Of a stretch of DNA of 54,019 bases, positions 1-6,715 are shown piece by piece (the stretch's first letter is position 1; every line of letters starts with the position of its first letter). Source of the DNA: a virus. The stretch spans positions 1 through 54,019 of the IMG/VR virus record IMGVR_UViG_3300025310_000213; one strand, 5' to 3'. The position numbers and the translations under genes are program-made. The notes below the pieces were generated by a model. The model saw only the letters and a program-made list of their open reading frames with translations. It was not told the DNA's origin and searched no databases.

Positions 1-315
1 TTACAGGAAGAAAAGCACTTGACCCGGCCCCCGCCTGAGCTTTGCGATTCGACGTTCAAGGTCGCGGCCATGCCAAAAGTCGCCATCGCAGAAGACCACG
101 ACGCGATCCCGGAGGAACACGATATCCGGGCGGCCGGGCAGCCCGGGGACGTGGAGGCGATAGCGAAGGCCCATGCGCCAGAGTTCACGCCGCAGAACGA
201 GCTCGCAGCGCGTGTCCGTCTTCCTGCTGGCGCCGCGCGCCGCTGCAGAGGCGGTCTTCGAGGCCGACCTGAGCCCTCTGAACGAAGGCGCGTTGTGTTT
301 TCGGGATTTCATCAT
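1..315 (-). CDS. Vsr-like mismatch endonuclease, C-terminally short
   Basis: The 104-residue product matches the N-terminal two thirds of Vsr (very short patch repair) endonucleases: a basic N-terminus, an arginine-rich stretch, then PGRPDIVF and FCDGDFWHGR, which hold the catalytic-core aspartate and histidine. Vsr nicks next to T:G mismatches made by deamination of cytosine methylated by Dcm-type enzymes. Family members are usually about 130-150 residues. Here the reading frame leaves the family pattern after KLRRG and stops at the window edge, so the last helix and tryptophan-rich segment are missing. It is either a broken gene or a short variant. No cytosine-5 methyltransferase is visible nearby. 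It lies outside the phage gene blocks and may be host DNA. Confidence 0.6.
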   Translation of the reverse strand: MMKSRKHNAPSFRGLRSASKTASAAARGASRKTDTRCELVLRRELWRMGLRYRLHVPGLPGRPDIVFLRDRVVVFCDGDFWHGRDLERRIAKLRRGPGQVLFFL

Positions 316-336
316 CTCTCTTGACCAGTTTCGAAA

Positions 337-618
337 TCAGACTTCTCTGAGTCGCCCTGCCGCGTACTTGTGCAACAGGCTGGAGATCAGCGTCTGATAC
401 GGCAGCCCCTCCGCAAGCGCACGCTTCTGGATCGCTTCCAGATCCTTGCTCGAGAGTCGGATGTTCAACCGCCGGTCCTTGCGGAACGTCGCCCTGGCGT
501 AGCGTGCGTAGCGACCCCGCTCGCGCTTGCTGCCGGCGGCGGACTTCCACTCGCCGCGCTCGACGGACTCGAGCAGCTCCTTCTCGTCGGCATCAAGCTT
601 CATCGTCGGCTTCTTCAC
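337..618 (-). CDS. CopG/BrnA-like antitoxin
   Basis: The 93-residue protein has an acidic N-terminal half and a C-terminal ribbon-helix-helix segment (NIRLSSKDLEAIQKRA followed by GLPYQTLISSLLHKY). This is the layout of CopG-type antitoxins that pair with BrnT toxins. The N-terminal part would bind and neutralise the toxin; the C-terminal part binds DNA and represses its own operon. It overlaps the toxin gene by 26 bases and lies downstream of it, the usual brnT-brnA order. The start is GTG; an internal ATG near 603 is an alternative. Confidence 0.8.
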   Translation of the reverse strand: MKKPTMKLDADEKELLESVERGEWKSAAGSKRERGRYARYARATFRKDRRLNIRLSSKDLEAIQKRALAEGLPYQTLISSLLHKYAAGRLREV

Positions 619-883
619 CGAGGTACTCCTTCGTGGCCTTTCGGCTCGGGATGATCGTCTTCAGGAAGACCGTGTGCTCGTCCTCAACGAATGGCACCAG
701 ATACACGTAGTCCTCGCGTCGGACGACGAAGATCCGCTGGCCGGCGTAACGGTCGGGGTTCGGATGCTCGAGGATGTCGAGCAGGTCGCCGCGCTCGATG
801 TGGAACACCACGTCCTCGAACCCGATACCGCGCTCCTTCCTGAGCTTCGCGTTCTTCGCGTCGTCCCAGGCGAAGTACTTCAC
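593..883 (-). CDS. brnT: BrnT family toxin (RelE-fold ribonuclease)
   Basis: The 96-residue product begins MKYFAWDDAKNAKLRKERG and contains GFEDVV, RIFVVRR, YLVPFVE and KTIIPSRKATKEY, all hallmarks of BrnT. BrnT is a RelE-like ribonuclease that blocks translation until it is bound by its ribbon-helix-helix partner. The partner follows immediately on the same strand. Upstream (905-960) there are dyad and direct repeats suited to autoregulation by the antitoxin. The pair may stabilise an integrated element or be a host locus next to one. Confidence 0.85.
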   Translation of the reverse strand: MKYFAWDDAKNAKLRKERGIGFEDVVFHIERGDLLDILEHPNPDRYAGQRIFVVRREDYVYLVPFVEDEHTVFLKTIIPSRKATKEYLGEEADDEA

Positions 884-904
884 TGACTGCAGGATATCAC
901 GAGT

Positions 905-960
905 GTGTGCTCAGAAGGCACACATTGGCATCGACGCCAGTGTGCCCAGGAGTGTGCCCA
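905..960 (-). promoter_or_regulatory. Putative operator of the BrnT/antitoxin operon
   Basis: A 6-base inverted repeat GTGTGC / GCACAC with a 7-base spacer (905-923) lies 21 bases upstream of the toxin start. Two direct copies of AGTGTGCCCA follow at 939-948 and 951-960, a 12-base period. All share the GTGTGC core, as expected for a ribbon-helix-helix antitoxin binding side by side. The function is inferred from position and symmetry only. Confidence 0.45.
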
Positions 961-1016
961 AACGCGGTCCGACGGCCATCCTCCGGCAGCCAACGCCAAC
1001 CAAGAAACCAAACAAA

Positions 1017-1049
1017 AATGGGCCTGAAATCATCGATTTCAGGCCCATT
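1017..1049 (-). terminator. Rho-independent terminator
   Basis: Two perfect 15-base arms (1017-1031 and 1035-1049) with a 3-base loop form a strong hairpin. On the minus strand the hairpin is followed by TTTTTG, so it would stop leftward transcription coming from the tRNA fragment or the phage side before it reaches the toxin-antitoxin genes. It lies 18 bases beyond the tRNA-Ser half. Confidence 0.7.
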
Positions 1050-1067
1050 CCGTGATGCCGGGTAGCC

Positions 1068-1106
1068 TTAGCAAACCGCCGCCTTCAGCCTCTCGGCCAC
1101 CTCACC
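1068..1106 (-). tRNA. tRNA-Ser(GCU), 5' half only
   Basis: Read on the minus strand, the segment starts with the acceptor strand GGTGAGG and continues with the D-arm pattern GGCCGAGAGGCTGAAGGC. It ends with an anticodon arm GCGGT and loop TTGCTAA (anticodon GCU). Immediately after the loop the sequence diverges: the 3' anticodon strand, the variable arm, the T-arm and a CCTCACC acceptor partner are all absent. The break falls at the loop, a common crossover point for tyrosine recombinases. It is best read as an attachment-site remnant or a phage-borne tRNA fragment, not a working tRNA. Confidence 0.65.
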
Positions 1107-1158
1107 GTGTCTTTGGAATCTTACACTTACAGGACCCTTGGCGATCCATTCGGCCCGA

Positions 1159-1177
1159 TTGTTCAGTGAATTGTTCA
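1159..1177 (+). repeat. 19-base repeat, copy 1 (inverted copy at 27696-27714)
   Basis: The sequence TTGTTCAGTGAATTGTTCA contains two TGTTCA units 12 bases apart. Its exact reverse complement lies at 27696-27714, in the non-coding region upstream of terminase. The copy here is between the tRNA half and the first secreted-protein gene. A protein-binding site or recombination site is possible. Confidence 0.5.
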
Positions 1178-1179
1178 GT

Positions 1180-1262
1180 AACCCCTTCGGCGTCCCAACA
1201 CCTTTCTACTATATAGTCCCCGCCGCCGAAGCCCGAAACCCACGTCCAGGAGATGGGTTCAA
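1180..1262 (+). promoter_or_regulatory. Possible promoter and RBS for the 1263 gene
   Basis: A TA-rich palindrome ACTATATAGT (1208-1217) offers a -10 (TACTAT) about 50 bases before the start. No clear -35 is seen at 17 bases. The ribosome binding site AGGAGAT lies about 8 bases before the ATG at 1263. The rest of the 884-1262 gap is covered by the features above. Confidence 0.3.
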
Positions 1263-1751
1263 ATGAAACGACGCAGTCTACCGCGGGCCGCCCTCCTGGC
1301 GTTCGCGTTCGCTCTGATATCGGCGCCGGCCTTTGCCCAAGTGGCCGTGCTGAAGATTTCCCCGAAGGGATTGGGCCAACCCGAAGCCGGCCGCGTGACT
1401 CTCACGCTGGCGTCCGGCACGAAGATCACTGTCCCCCTGACCGACTTGGACCTTGAGAAAACCCGCGAATCGTTGCCCGCGGCTGACCCGGAACTAGGGT
1501 CCGCTACGGGCGTGCCAACCTACGATGTGCGCCAATCGTGCGCGACCGAGTGGCCGGACAACTTCCAGATGCGATCGTTCTGTGAGAAGAACCAAGGGGA
1601 GTCGCTCAGCGCGCTCCAACGTCGCCTCATGCTGACACCCGACAAGCAGACCATTCGGAAGCACTGCCTGGGTGAATGGCCGAAGAACTATCAGATGCGA
1701 AACTTCTGTGAGGAACAGCAGCTCAAGGCGTTGGGTGAAATCGACCGCTAA
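1263..1751 (+). CDS. Secreted protein with two Cys-EWP-QMR-FCE repeats
   Basis: The 162-residue product has a clear signal peptide (basic MKRR, hydrophobic core, cleavage after AFA near residue 25). The C-terminal half carries two copies of a 19-residue unit, at roughly 85-105 and 130-150, of the form C-x3-EWP-x-N-aromatic-QMR-x-FCE-x-Q. The paired cysteines suggest disulfides in the periplasm or outside the cell. I do not recognise a family with a known function. It is the only rightward gene at the left end of the phage block, converges on the 1748-2122 gene with a 4-base overlap, and sits between the late genes and the tRNA fragment. That is a typical place for a moron (lysogenic conversion gene), though a host gene is possible. 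Confidence 0.7.
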   Translation: MKRRSLPRAALLAFAFALISAPAFAQVAVLKISPKGLGQPEAGRVTLTLASGTKITVPLTDLDLEKTRESLPAADPELGSATGVPTYDVRQSCATEWPDNFQMRSFCEKNQGESLSALQRRLMLTPDKQTIRKHCLGEWPKNYQMRNFCEEQQLKALGEIDR

Positions 1752-2122
1752 TCTGCCGAGCAGGTAAGTCCCAACACCCGGAAGTTCTCGATCGCGTGCT
1801 TTTCGACAGGGCGGCCGTTCTCGATCCTCACGAGAACGGCCCGCACGTCGTAGTTCCCGCAGGGCACGCCCTTCCACCACGAATCGTAGACACGCGAAGC
1901 TTCTTCGCCATCAAGTTGGCGAACGCTCCGCAGGCTATAGCCGGCGCTCTCCAGTAGCACTACGAGCGCCCGGTTGTCCGGATGCCGCTCGATGATCACC
2001 TTCGCGTTGACCGTCGCGGGTGCCTGGGCAATTTTCGTATTGACTCGGACTCGGATGGGCGGCTCGTCGGCCGCCGCGTTAGTTGCCCACAGCAGTGCGA
2101 GGAGCAGGGCGCTCCACCGCAC
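1748..2122 (-). CDS. Secreted protein of unknown function
   Basis: The 124-residue product (GTG start) has a signal peptide (MRWSALLLALLWATNAAA) and a compact mature domain of alternating strands containing AKVIIERHPDNRALVV and a single Cys pair (CGNYDV and LTCSAD). The beta pattern resembles small periplasmic domains of high-GC soil bacteria, but I cannot name it. It reads in the late-gene direction and overlaps the end of the convergent 1263 gene. It may be a moron or the last gene of the lysis operon. Confidence 0.6.
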   Translation of the reverse strand: MRWSALLLALLWATNAAADEPPIRVRVNTKIAQAPATVNAKVIIERHPDNRALVVLLESAGYSLRSVRQLDGEEASRVYDSWWKGVPCGNYDVRAVLVRIENGRPVEKHAIENFRVLGLTCSAD

Positions 2123-2143
2123 GTGTAATCTCCGGGCGGAACG

Positions 2144-2383
2144 TTACGCGGCCCATGCGTGATACCGGTTGAGGGTGTGAACGCGAACGTCGGGTCGGCA
2201 GATCGGCTTGCCGGTGACCCGCATGCGGTAGATCGGCAGGTCCTGCACGTGCTCGCCAGTTCGGACGAAGGCGTGCGGGCCGAGATCCACGACGACCGGC
2301 AGCGCCCTCTCCTTCACTTCGTGGAGCGCCACATTGCCGACGCCGTCGACCAACGCCACGGCCTGGGCCAGGGTCTTAGACAC
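2144..2383 (-). CDS. Small hypothetical protein
   Basis: The 79-residue product starts with GTG inside the end of the preceding gene (8-base overlap), which argues for translational coupling. No motif is recognised; the sequence has alternating valine-rich strands with few charges at the C-terminus. It is the second-last leftward gene. Confidence 0.5.
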   Translation of the reverse strand: MSKTLAQAVALVDGVGNVALHEVKERALPVVVDLGPHAFVRTGEHVQDLPIYRMRVTGKPICRPDVRVHTLNRYHAWAA

Positions 2384-2831
2384 GGCTCCCTGGCTGCGGC
2401 GCCGGCCGCCGTGGTGCGGCGGTTGGCCGAACGGCTTCGCTCAGCGTCTTGAACTTCGTGCGCGTGAACTTCTCCCGCCCGAGCGTCGGTGCATTGGGAA
2501 TCGCCCAGCGGACGTCGCCATTCGTCTTGACCAGAATCGGCATCGGGGAATGCATGCCGGTCAGCACCAGTCGATCGTCGTAGACGAACCCGATCGCGAT
2601 CATGGCGATCTCGTCTGGCGCGGTATCGATCACCCAGGCCGCCTGGTAGAACTCGGAATTCGGCACCTGCCGGATCTCGACAACACCGGTGTAGTTGGAC
2701 CCGTCAGGGTTCGTGCCCACGACGCGGTAGACGCCCTCCCATCGTTCGGCCGCGGGCGTCGACACGCTTCCGGCGAGAATGGCGAGGGCAACGACGATCG
2801 GTGTGAGAACGGCGAGGATACGGATTCGCAT
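2376..2831 (-). CDS. Secreted or membrane-anchored protein
   Basis: The ATG at 2831 is chosen because AAGGAA lies just upstream. The 151-residue product begins MRIRILAVLTPIVVALAIL, a signal peptide or anchor, followed by a beta-rich domain (WEGVYRVVGTNPDGSNYTG, then WVIDTAPDEIAMIAIGF and LVLTGMHSPMPILVKTNG) and a proline-rich, basic tail. The domain resembles the small beta-barrel repeats seen in some exported host proteins. The role in the phage is unknown. Confidence 0.6.
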   Translation of the reverse strand: MRIRILAVLTPIVVALAILAGSVSTPAAERWEGVYRVVGTNPDGSNYTGVVEIRQVPNSEFYQAAWVIDTAPDEIAMIAIGFVYDDRLVLTGMHSPMPILVKTNGDVRWAIPNAPTLGREKFTRTKFKTLSEAVRPTAAPRRPAPQPGSRV

Positions 2832-2842
2832 GGCGGGTTCCT

Positions 2843-2959
2843 TTACTTCTTCGCGGCCTTGGCTGCGTTCACGACGGCGATCACCTGATCGGGATGATCC
2901 GCGGCGTAGACCGCCAGCTTGGCGGCGTATTTGGCGAGGGCTTTCCAGAAGGCTTTCAC
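2843..2959 (-). CDS. 38-residue amphipathic small protein
   Basis: A short reading frame with a GTG start, preceded by a good AGGAG site 7 bases upstream. The product starts VKAFWKALAKYAAKLAV and ends in a lysine-rich AAKAAKK. It is predicted to be a single amphipathic helix with a short turn (DHPDQ). Basic amphipathic helices next to lysis genes can act on membranes, but nothing here proves a holin-like role. It lies 9 bases after the metallophosphoesterase gene in the same operon. Confidence 0.6.
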   Translation of the reverse strand: MKAFWKALAKYAAKLAVYAADHPDQVIAVVNAAKAAKK

Positions 2960-2968
2960 GATCGACTC

Positions 2969-4321
2969 CTACGCGGCGATCCGCGGCTGCGAATCGGCCT
3001 GAATGTGACCGAGGTTGATGCGCGACAGGTCCGTGAGGCCGTGCCGCGGGTGGAACGTGAGCAGGGCCTGGATCGGCGTCTGGCCGCTGTATTTCGTCTT
3101 GAGAATGAACTCGTCGTAACCCTTGATTGACCCGTTGATCAGCAAGCCGCACCCGCTGCCTTCCTCGTAGATCAACTGGTGGAAGTGGCCATAGATCAGC
3201 AGGTCAAGCTGAGGCAGGCCGAGCGACTTGAGCAGCGACTGCATCGCGTCGCGTCGCTGTTTCATCGAATACCAGGGGATGCCGGCGAACGCCTGGGCCT
3301 TGACGCCGTCGCCGTGCGTGAGCCCGATCACCTGATTGAACGCCTTGTGGCGGTAGACCAGATCCTTCGGGACGATCACGTTGAACTGGTCGCGGGCAAG
3401 GGCCTGAATGAACATGCCCATCACCCACTCCCAATTGTTCCAGGCGTTCTTTATGCGAGGCTTGCGCTCCAAGCGCGGGTGGTTGCCCGGCATGACGATC
3501 ATTTCGACGTTCGGAACTTCCTCGGCGAACGCCCTGCCCATGTCGTAGAGGGCATAGGCCATCTTGACCATTGCCTCGCTGATCGGCAGTTCGTTCGTGA
3601 CTTCCAGTTCCTCGTGAATGTTGCCCGAGAGCATGTCACCATTGACCGCGCAGACGATCTTCTGGACCGGATACGCGACGGTGCGGAGATCCTTATAGCG
3701 GATGACGGTGTCGCGGACCTTTTCCATACGCCGCAGGCAGATGTCGCCGTTGTATTCGATGCCGTAGGCAGCGGCTGGGTCGACGCGCTCTGGGTAATGC
3801 GCGTCGGAAATGACCGGCCACATCTCGTGCGGCGCGGCCTTGCCCGAGAGCTTCAACTGGCGCGGGGTGCGAAGCTGCGGGCGATACGGATTCTTCTCGA
3901 TGAACTCTCGAATGTTGGCGACCAGAGCGTCCTCGACGCGGGTCTTGGAACGGTATGCCTTGACCGTCTCTTCGAGTTGTCGCACGCGCGAGCGAAGTTC
4001 CGACGTCTCTTCCTTGAGGACGTCGGTCTCGTTGGGCTGCCCTGCGGCGATACGAGCGTCGGCCGCGGCACGTTCCTCTTGCTCCCGACGGTGACGCGCG
4101 GCCCGTTCATCGATCATCTGGAGTCGCCGGCACGCCTGACACATTTCCGAGTCTGGGTCTTTCCGGCCGCCGCACGGATGTCCTGGGTAGCCTGGGCACA
4201 CACGCTGGGCTTCGGTCTCTTTCCTTCGTTCCTTGAGCCGGCACGCCGAGCAGAGCTTCGACTTGGATTCCTTGAGATTCTTGCAACCCTTGGTCGGGCA
4301 AGGCACCTGGCGTTGAGGCAT
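2969..4321 (-). CDS. Metallophosphoesterase with N-terminal Cys4 clusters
   Basis: The 450-residue product has three parts. Residues 8-27 (C8, C13, C24, C27) and 42-64 (C42, C50, C61, C64) form two zinc-finger-like clusters. Residues 75-125 are highly charged and heptad-like, a probable coiled coil. Residues 165-440 are a calcineurin-type phosphoesterase with all metal motifs: DAH (173-175), GDM (228-230), GNH (279-281), HGD (336-338) and GHFH (378-381). Such enzymes cleave phosphodiesters with two metal ions; SbcD/Mre11 nucleases share the fold. The zinc clusters suggest nucleic-acid binding, so a nuclease is the best guess. Its place among lysis genes, away from the replication genes, is unusual. 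Confidence 0.8.
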   Translation of the reverse strand: MPQRQVPCPTKGCKNLKESKSKLCSACRLKERRKETEAQRVCPGYPGHPCGGRKDPDSEMCQACRRLQMIDERAARHRREQEERAAADARIAAGQPNETDVLKEETSELRSRVRQLEETVKAYRSKTRVEDALVANIREFIEKNPYRPQLRTPRQLKLSGKAAPHEMWPVISDAHYPERVDPAAAYGIEYNGDICLRRMEKVRDTVIRYKDLRTVAYPVQKIVCAVNGDMLSGNIHEELEVTNELPISEAMVKMAYALYDMGRAFAEEVPNVEMIVMPGNHPRLERKPRIKNAWNNWEWVMGMFIQALARDQFNVIVPKDLVYRHKAFNQVIGLTHGDGVKAQAFAGIPWYSMKQRRDAMQSLLKSLGLPQLDLLIYGHFHQLIYEEGSGCGLLINGSIKGYDEFILKTKYSGQTPIQALLTFHPRHGLTDLSRINLGHIQADSQPRIAA

Positions 4322-4342
4322 ACGCTCCCTTTTCGAACGAAG

Positions 4343-5011
4343 TTAGGCAGCGCGGCCCTTCGACGTATCAACGTCGTCGAAGAAATCGATGAGGCCGCGC
4401 TGCTTCCACTGCGGGAACCATTCGGGCTGCGTGAGCATGCCCGAGTGACCGGCTCCCGCCACTGACACGTTGACGTCGGCCGCGGGGAACGAACGCTTCC
4501 ACCCGAGTCGGCCGTCGCCAAGTTCACCGAGGACCTGCATACGGTCCTTCAACGTCGGGTCGTAAATGTGCAGCCAGCGTTCGATATTCGGTCGCGCCTT
4601 GACGATCGTGTTGACCATGTCGGCGCGCACCGGAGTCGACACCGTCACCAGGCGCCGAATACGAAGGCCACTTGCCGCCGCAAGCAGGGCCACCTGACCG
4701 CCGTGCGAATGCGCGATCACGTTCCGCTGTGAGAACGGCACCGGGCAGCCACGCGGTTCCAGCAGGTAACGCAGGGCCTGTGCACCGGCTTGCCAATCCC
4801 GGCTCTCGGGCGACGAGAACCAATTCCACGGCAGCAACCGCGCCAGGCCCGTCAGATCACCTGACCATCGGAATGGCTCGAAAGCCCCAGCGTGAAGACC
4901 ATGCGATGCCAGCATCTGAGCGAACGCACTCCCTGGTTCCCACCATTGAGCAGCATCCGTAGTGTTGAAATCACCGCTCCACGTTCCGTGAATAAGCAAC
5001 ACCGGTCTCAT
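4343..5011 (-). CDS. Alpha/beta hydrolase (lipase/esterase-like) of the lysis region
   Basis: From the ATG at 5011 the product is 222 residues. LIHGTW (6-11) is the oxyanion loop and AHSHGG (100-105) is the nucleophile elbow, with Ser102. Histidine 189 (GAGHSG) and an aspartate near 151 can complete the triad. The gene follows the endolysin, an arrangement seen in phages that add a lipid-ester-cleaving enzyme for cell-envelope release (LysB in mycobacteriophages). A role in outer-membrane or envelope-lipid attack is inferred, not shown. An upstream in-frame TTG at 5080 would overlap the endolysin. I prefer 5011 because a TAGGGT promoter element lies 13 bases before it. Confidence 0.75.
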   Translation of the reverse strand: MRPVLLIHGTWSGDFNTTDAAQWWEPGSAFAQMLASHGLHAGAFEPFRWSGDLTGLARLLPWNWFSSPESRDWQAGAQALRYLLEPRGCPVPFSQRNVIAHSHGGQVALLAAASGLRIRRLVTVSTPVRADMVNTIVKARPNIERWLHIYDPTLKDRMQVLGELGDGRLGWKRSFPAADVNVSVAGAGHSGMLTQPEWFPQWKQRGLIDFFDDVDTSKGRAA

Positions 5012-5024
5012 ACGTCCGTCACCG

Positions 5025-5069
5025 ACCCTAACACAGGACCTGGCGATAACTACTTGCCTGGGCAATAAC
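5025..5069 (-). promoter_or_regulatory. Late promoter with TTGCC-GGCAA box (lysis genes)
   Basis: On the minus strand, TAGGGT (5025-5030) is placed 13 bases before the hydrolase ATG. Seventeen bases upstream is a poor -35 (GTAGTT). Directly upstream at 5054-5065 is the palindrome TTGCC-CA-GGCAA, continued by TAAC on one side. The same box, in the other orientation, precedes the promoters at 22349, 25234 and 27526. Confidence 0.5.
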
Positions 5070-5612
5070 TTATGCGGCAACTTGCCAGTCCTGCCCGGTC
5101 CGCATCATGGCTGCCAACCGGTCGGCGCGATCGATGCGTCCCCCGAGACCGTCGCCAACCTGACGCGCCCACAGCGAGTCGACCATGTGAAACGCGACAG
5201 CATCCCAGCACGCCTGGCGCAAATCGGGGTCGGTCTGCTTGAGCGCGAGACGAAGCCGCGCGATCGCGGTCTTGAAGCCGAGAGCGCGGTTCTCCATGTT
5301 GAAGACGAAGTCGAGCACCGCCCGCTGGCGGACCTCGTCGAGTTGGTTCCACTCGGGCAGCTTCTTCGGGATGCCCGCTTCGAGGCGATCGAGATCCGCA
5401 CGAAGGAGCTTCAGTGATTCCTCCTCCGTCAACTGATCATCCATCCCTCGCCAACGTCGACCGATGGCGCTTTCCAGAAAGGCCACCCCGCGATTCTGAA
5501 TGCAGTAGCCGCGACCAACGGTCCAGAGCCCGAGCGAGTCCTTGTAAGGCCGTAGACAGTTGCCCTCGTGAAGCGTGATCTGTGCCTCCATCCGGGCACG
5601 GTTCACCGCCAT
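5070..5612 (-). CDS. Endolysin, GH24 (T4 lysozyme type) muramidase
   Basis: The 180-residue product has the GH24 catalytic signature: Glu16 in LHEGNCLRPY, Asp25 in KDSLG and Thr31 in LWTVGRGY. The spacing (9, then 6 residues) is identical to that of T4 lysozyme. The enzyme cuts the beta-1,4 bond between N-acetylmuramic acid and N-acetylglucosamine in peptidoglycan. No signal peptide or N-terminal anchor is seen, so export would depend on a holin. The length fits single-domain GH24 endolysins. It starts one base into the end of the fibre-like gene upstream and is followed by the hydrolase gene. Confidence 0.9.
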   Translation of the reverse strand: MAVNRARMEAQITLHEGNCLRPYKDSLGLWTVGRGYCIQNRGVAFLESAIGRRWRGMDDQLTEEESLKLLRADLDRLEAGIPKKLPEWNQLDEVRQRAVLDFVFNMENRALGFKTAIARLRLALKQTDPDLRQACWDAVAFHMVDSLWARQVGDGLGGRIDRADRLAAMMRTGQDWQVAA

Positions 5613-6715
5613 TACTGCGCCCTCCGCGTTGTCAGTTCCACGGCCACCAGGCGCGCCGTGTCGGCCAGAGTGTCTGAGCCGTTCGCGGGATCACGGAACA
5701 CCCTGACGAACCACGACTCGCCGGCCGCGCAACCGGTCATCGTGAGGCTCGTGATGCTGGCGTCGTTAAACTGATTCGCCGTGCCTTTAGCGGCATCGGT
5801 GACCGTCGACGCCGTGTTAAAAACTGGATCGCCCGTTTCGGCGTCCGCGACACACGCTGTTGCAACCTGCCACACTACGCTGCCGGTCGTAGCCGGCGTG
5901 TGCCACACGAGCTTCACGTCGACGTTTCCGGTCCAGTCTCCAGGGAGCAACCGTTGGAGCTGCGCCGAGAGCACCGACGCGCCATCAGCGAAGTCGAGAA
6001 CGCCACGTTGTGTGTTCGTGCCGGTCACGCACGCCGGCACCGCTGGGTTCGACGTTGGGAAGCTCCACTCCGGCGAGCTGGCGGTCGCGTTGTCGCATCG
6101 CGCAGCTCTGACGAAGTCTTTATCGACCGTCGTCAGGACGTTGCCGATGCCCTCTGCGTCGAGAGTCTTGTTCGTCAGCGTGTTCGTGCCGGCGTTCGTT
6201 GTGATCGATGAGTCCACATCGGTGGCGGTCACTGTATTGCACGTGGCGACTCCAACTGCGGAAAGCGCTCGGACGAACTGGTTCGTGCAGCTCGTCCCGG
6301 CATACGCAGTTGGCACACCTGTCGTCGTGGTGTTGACCAGGAGGGCCGTGGCAAGGGTTCCGAGAGCGAACTCGTTGCTCAGACCGGACTCGGCGACCTT
6401 CGTGATATACGACGCGGCTGCCGAACCCGAACTGGTCGACGTCGCGGCCGGCGTCCACCCCGTATTCCCGGTGCCGCTCGCTTTCACATAGAGGGTCGTG
6501 CCGTCCGCACCGTCCGTTCGCAGGTAGGCGTCGCATACGTTGCCGGTGACCGCGCCCTCGGGCGAACCGGAACCGCTCCGAAGCACACACTGTCCATTGA
6601 GTAGCACGCGAGTGAAGCGGCCGATGCTGGACTGCGCGTCAACCCGCGGCATCGCTGCCGCGAGCAAGCCGAGAACGAGGGTCGTCGCGATGAGGACTTT
6701 ACGCATAGGTTTCAC
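5612..6715 (-). CDS. Tail fibre-like protein with signal-peptide-like N-terminus
   Basis: The 367-residue product starts MKPMRKVLIATTLVLGLLAAAMPRVDAQ, a textbook signal peptide, which is odd for a virion protein. The middle is rich in Gly, Thr, Ser and Asn with low-complexity turns typical of fibres (GTNTLTNKTLDAEG). The C-terminal 150 residues form a beta-rich domain with several cysteines (WQVATACVADAETG, TMTGCAAGESWFVRVFRDP). Position at the end of the tail module suggests a fibre or appendage. The signal peptide suggests instead that it may be exported by the lysogen. I cannot decide between the two. Confidence 0.6.
   Translation of the reverse strand: MKPMRKVLIATTLVLGLLAAAMPRVDAQSSIGRFTRVLLNGQCVLRSGSGSPEGAVTGNVCDAYLRTDGADGTTLYVKASGTGNTGWTPAATSTSSGSAAASYITKVAESGLSNEFALGTLATALLVNTTTTGVPTAYAGTSCTNQFVRALSAVGVATCNTVTATDVDSSITTNAGTNTLTNKTLDAEGIGNVLTTVDKDFVRAARCDNATASSPEWSFPTSNPAVPACVTGTNTQRGVLDFADGASVLSAQLQRLLPGDWTGNVDVKLVWHTPATTGSVVWQVATACVADAETGDPVFNTASTVTDAAKGTANQFNDASITSLTMTGCAAGESWFVRVFRDPANGSDTLADTARLVAVELTTRRAQ

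Noticed and set aside
774-1055. Rightward open frame ending near the tRNA fragment, possibly the tail of an integrase
   Set aside because: Overlaps the toxin gene, has no recombinase motif and no upstream body.
2376-3152. Longer 258-residue reading of the 2376 gene
   Set aside because: The added front has no start signal and runs over a well-marked 38-codon gene; the ATG at 2831 has AAGGAA and a signal peptide.
3179-4465. Long rightward open frame over the metallophosphoesterase gene
   Set aside because: It is the antisense shadow of a GC-rich gene; its product has no motif and the leftward product has all metal motifs.
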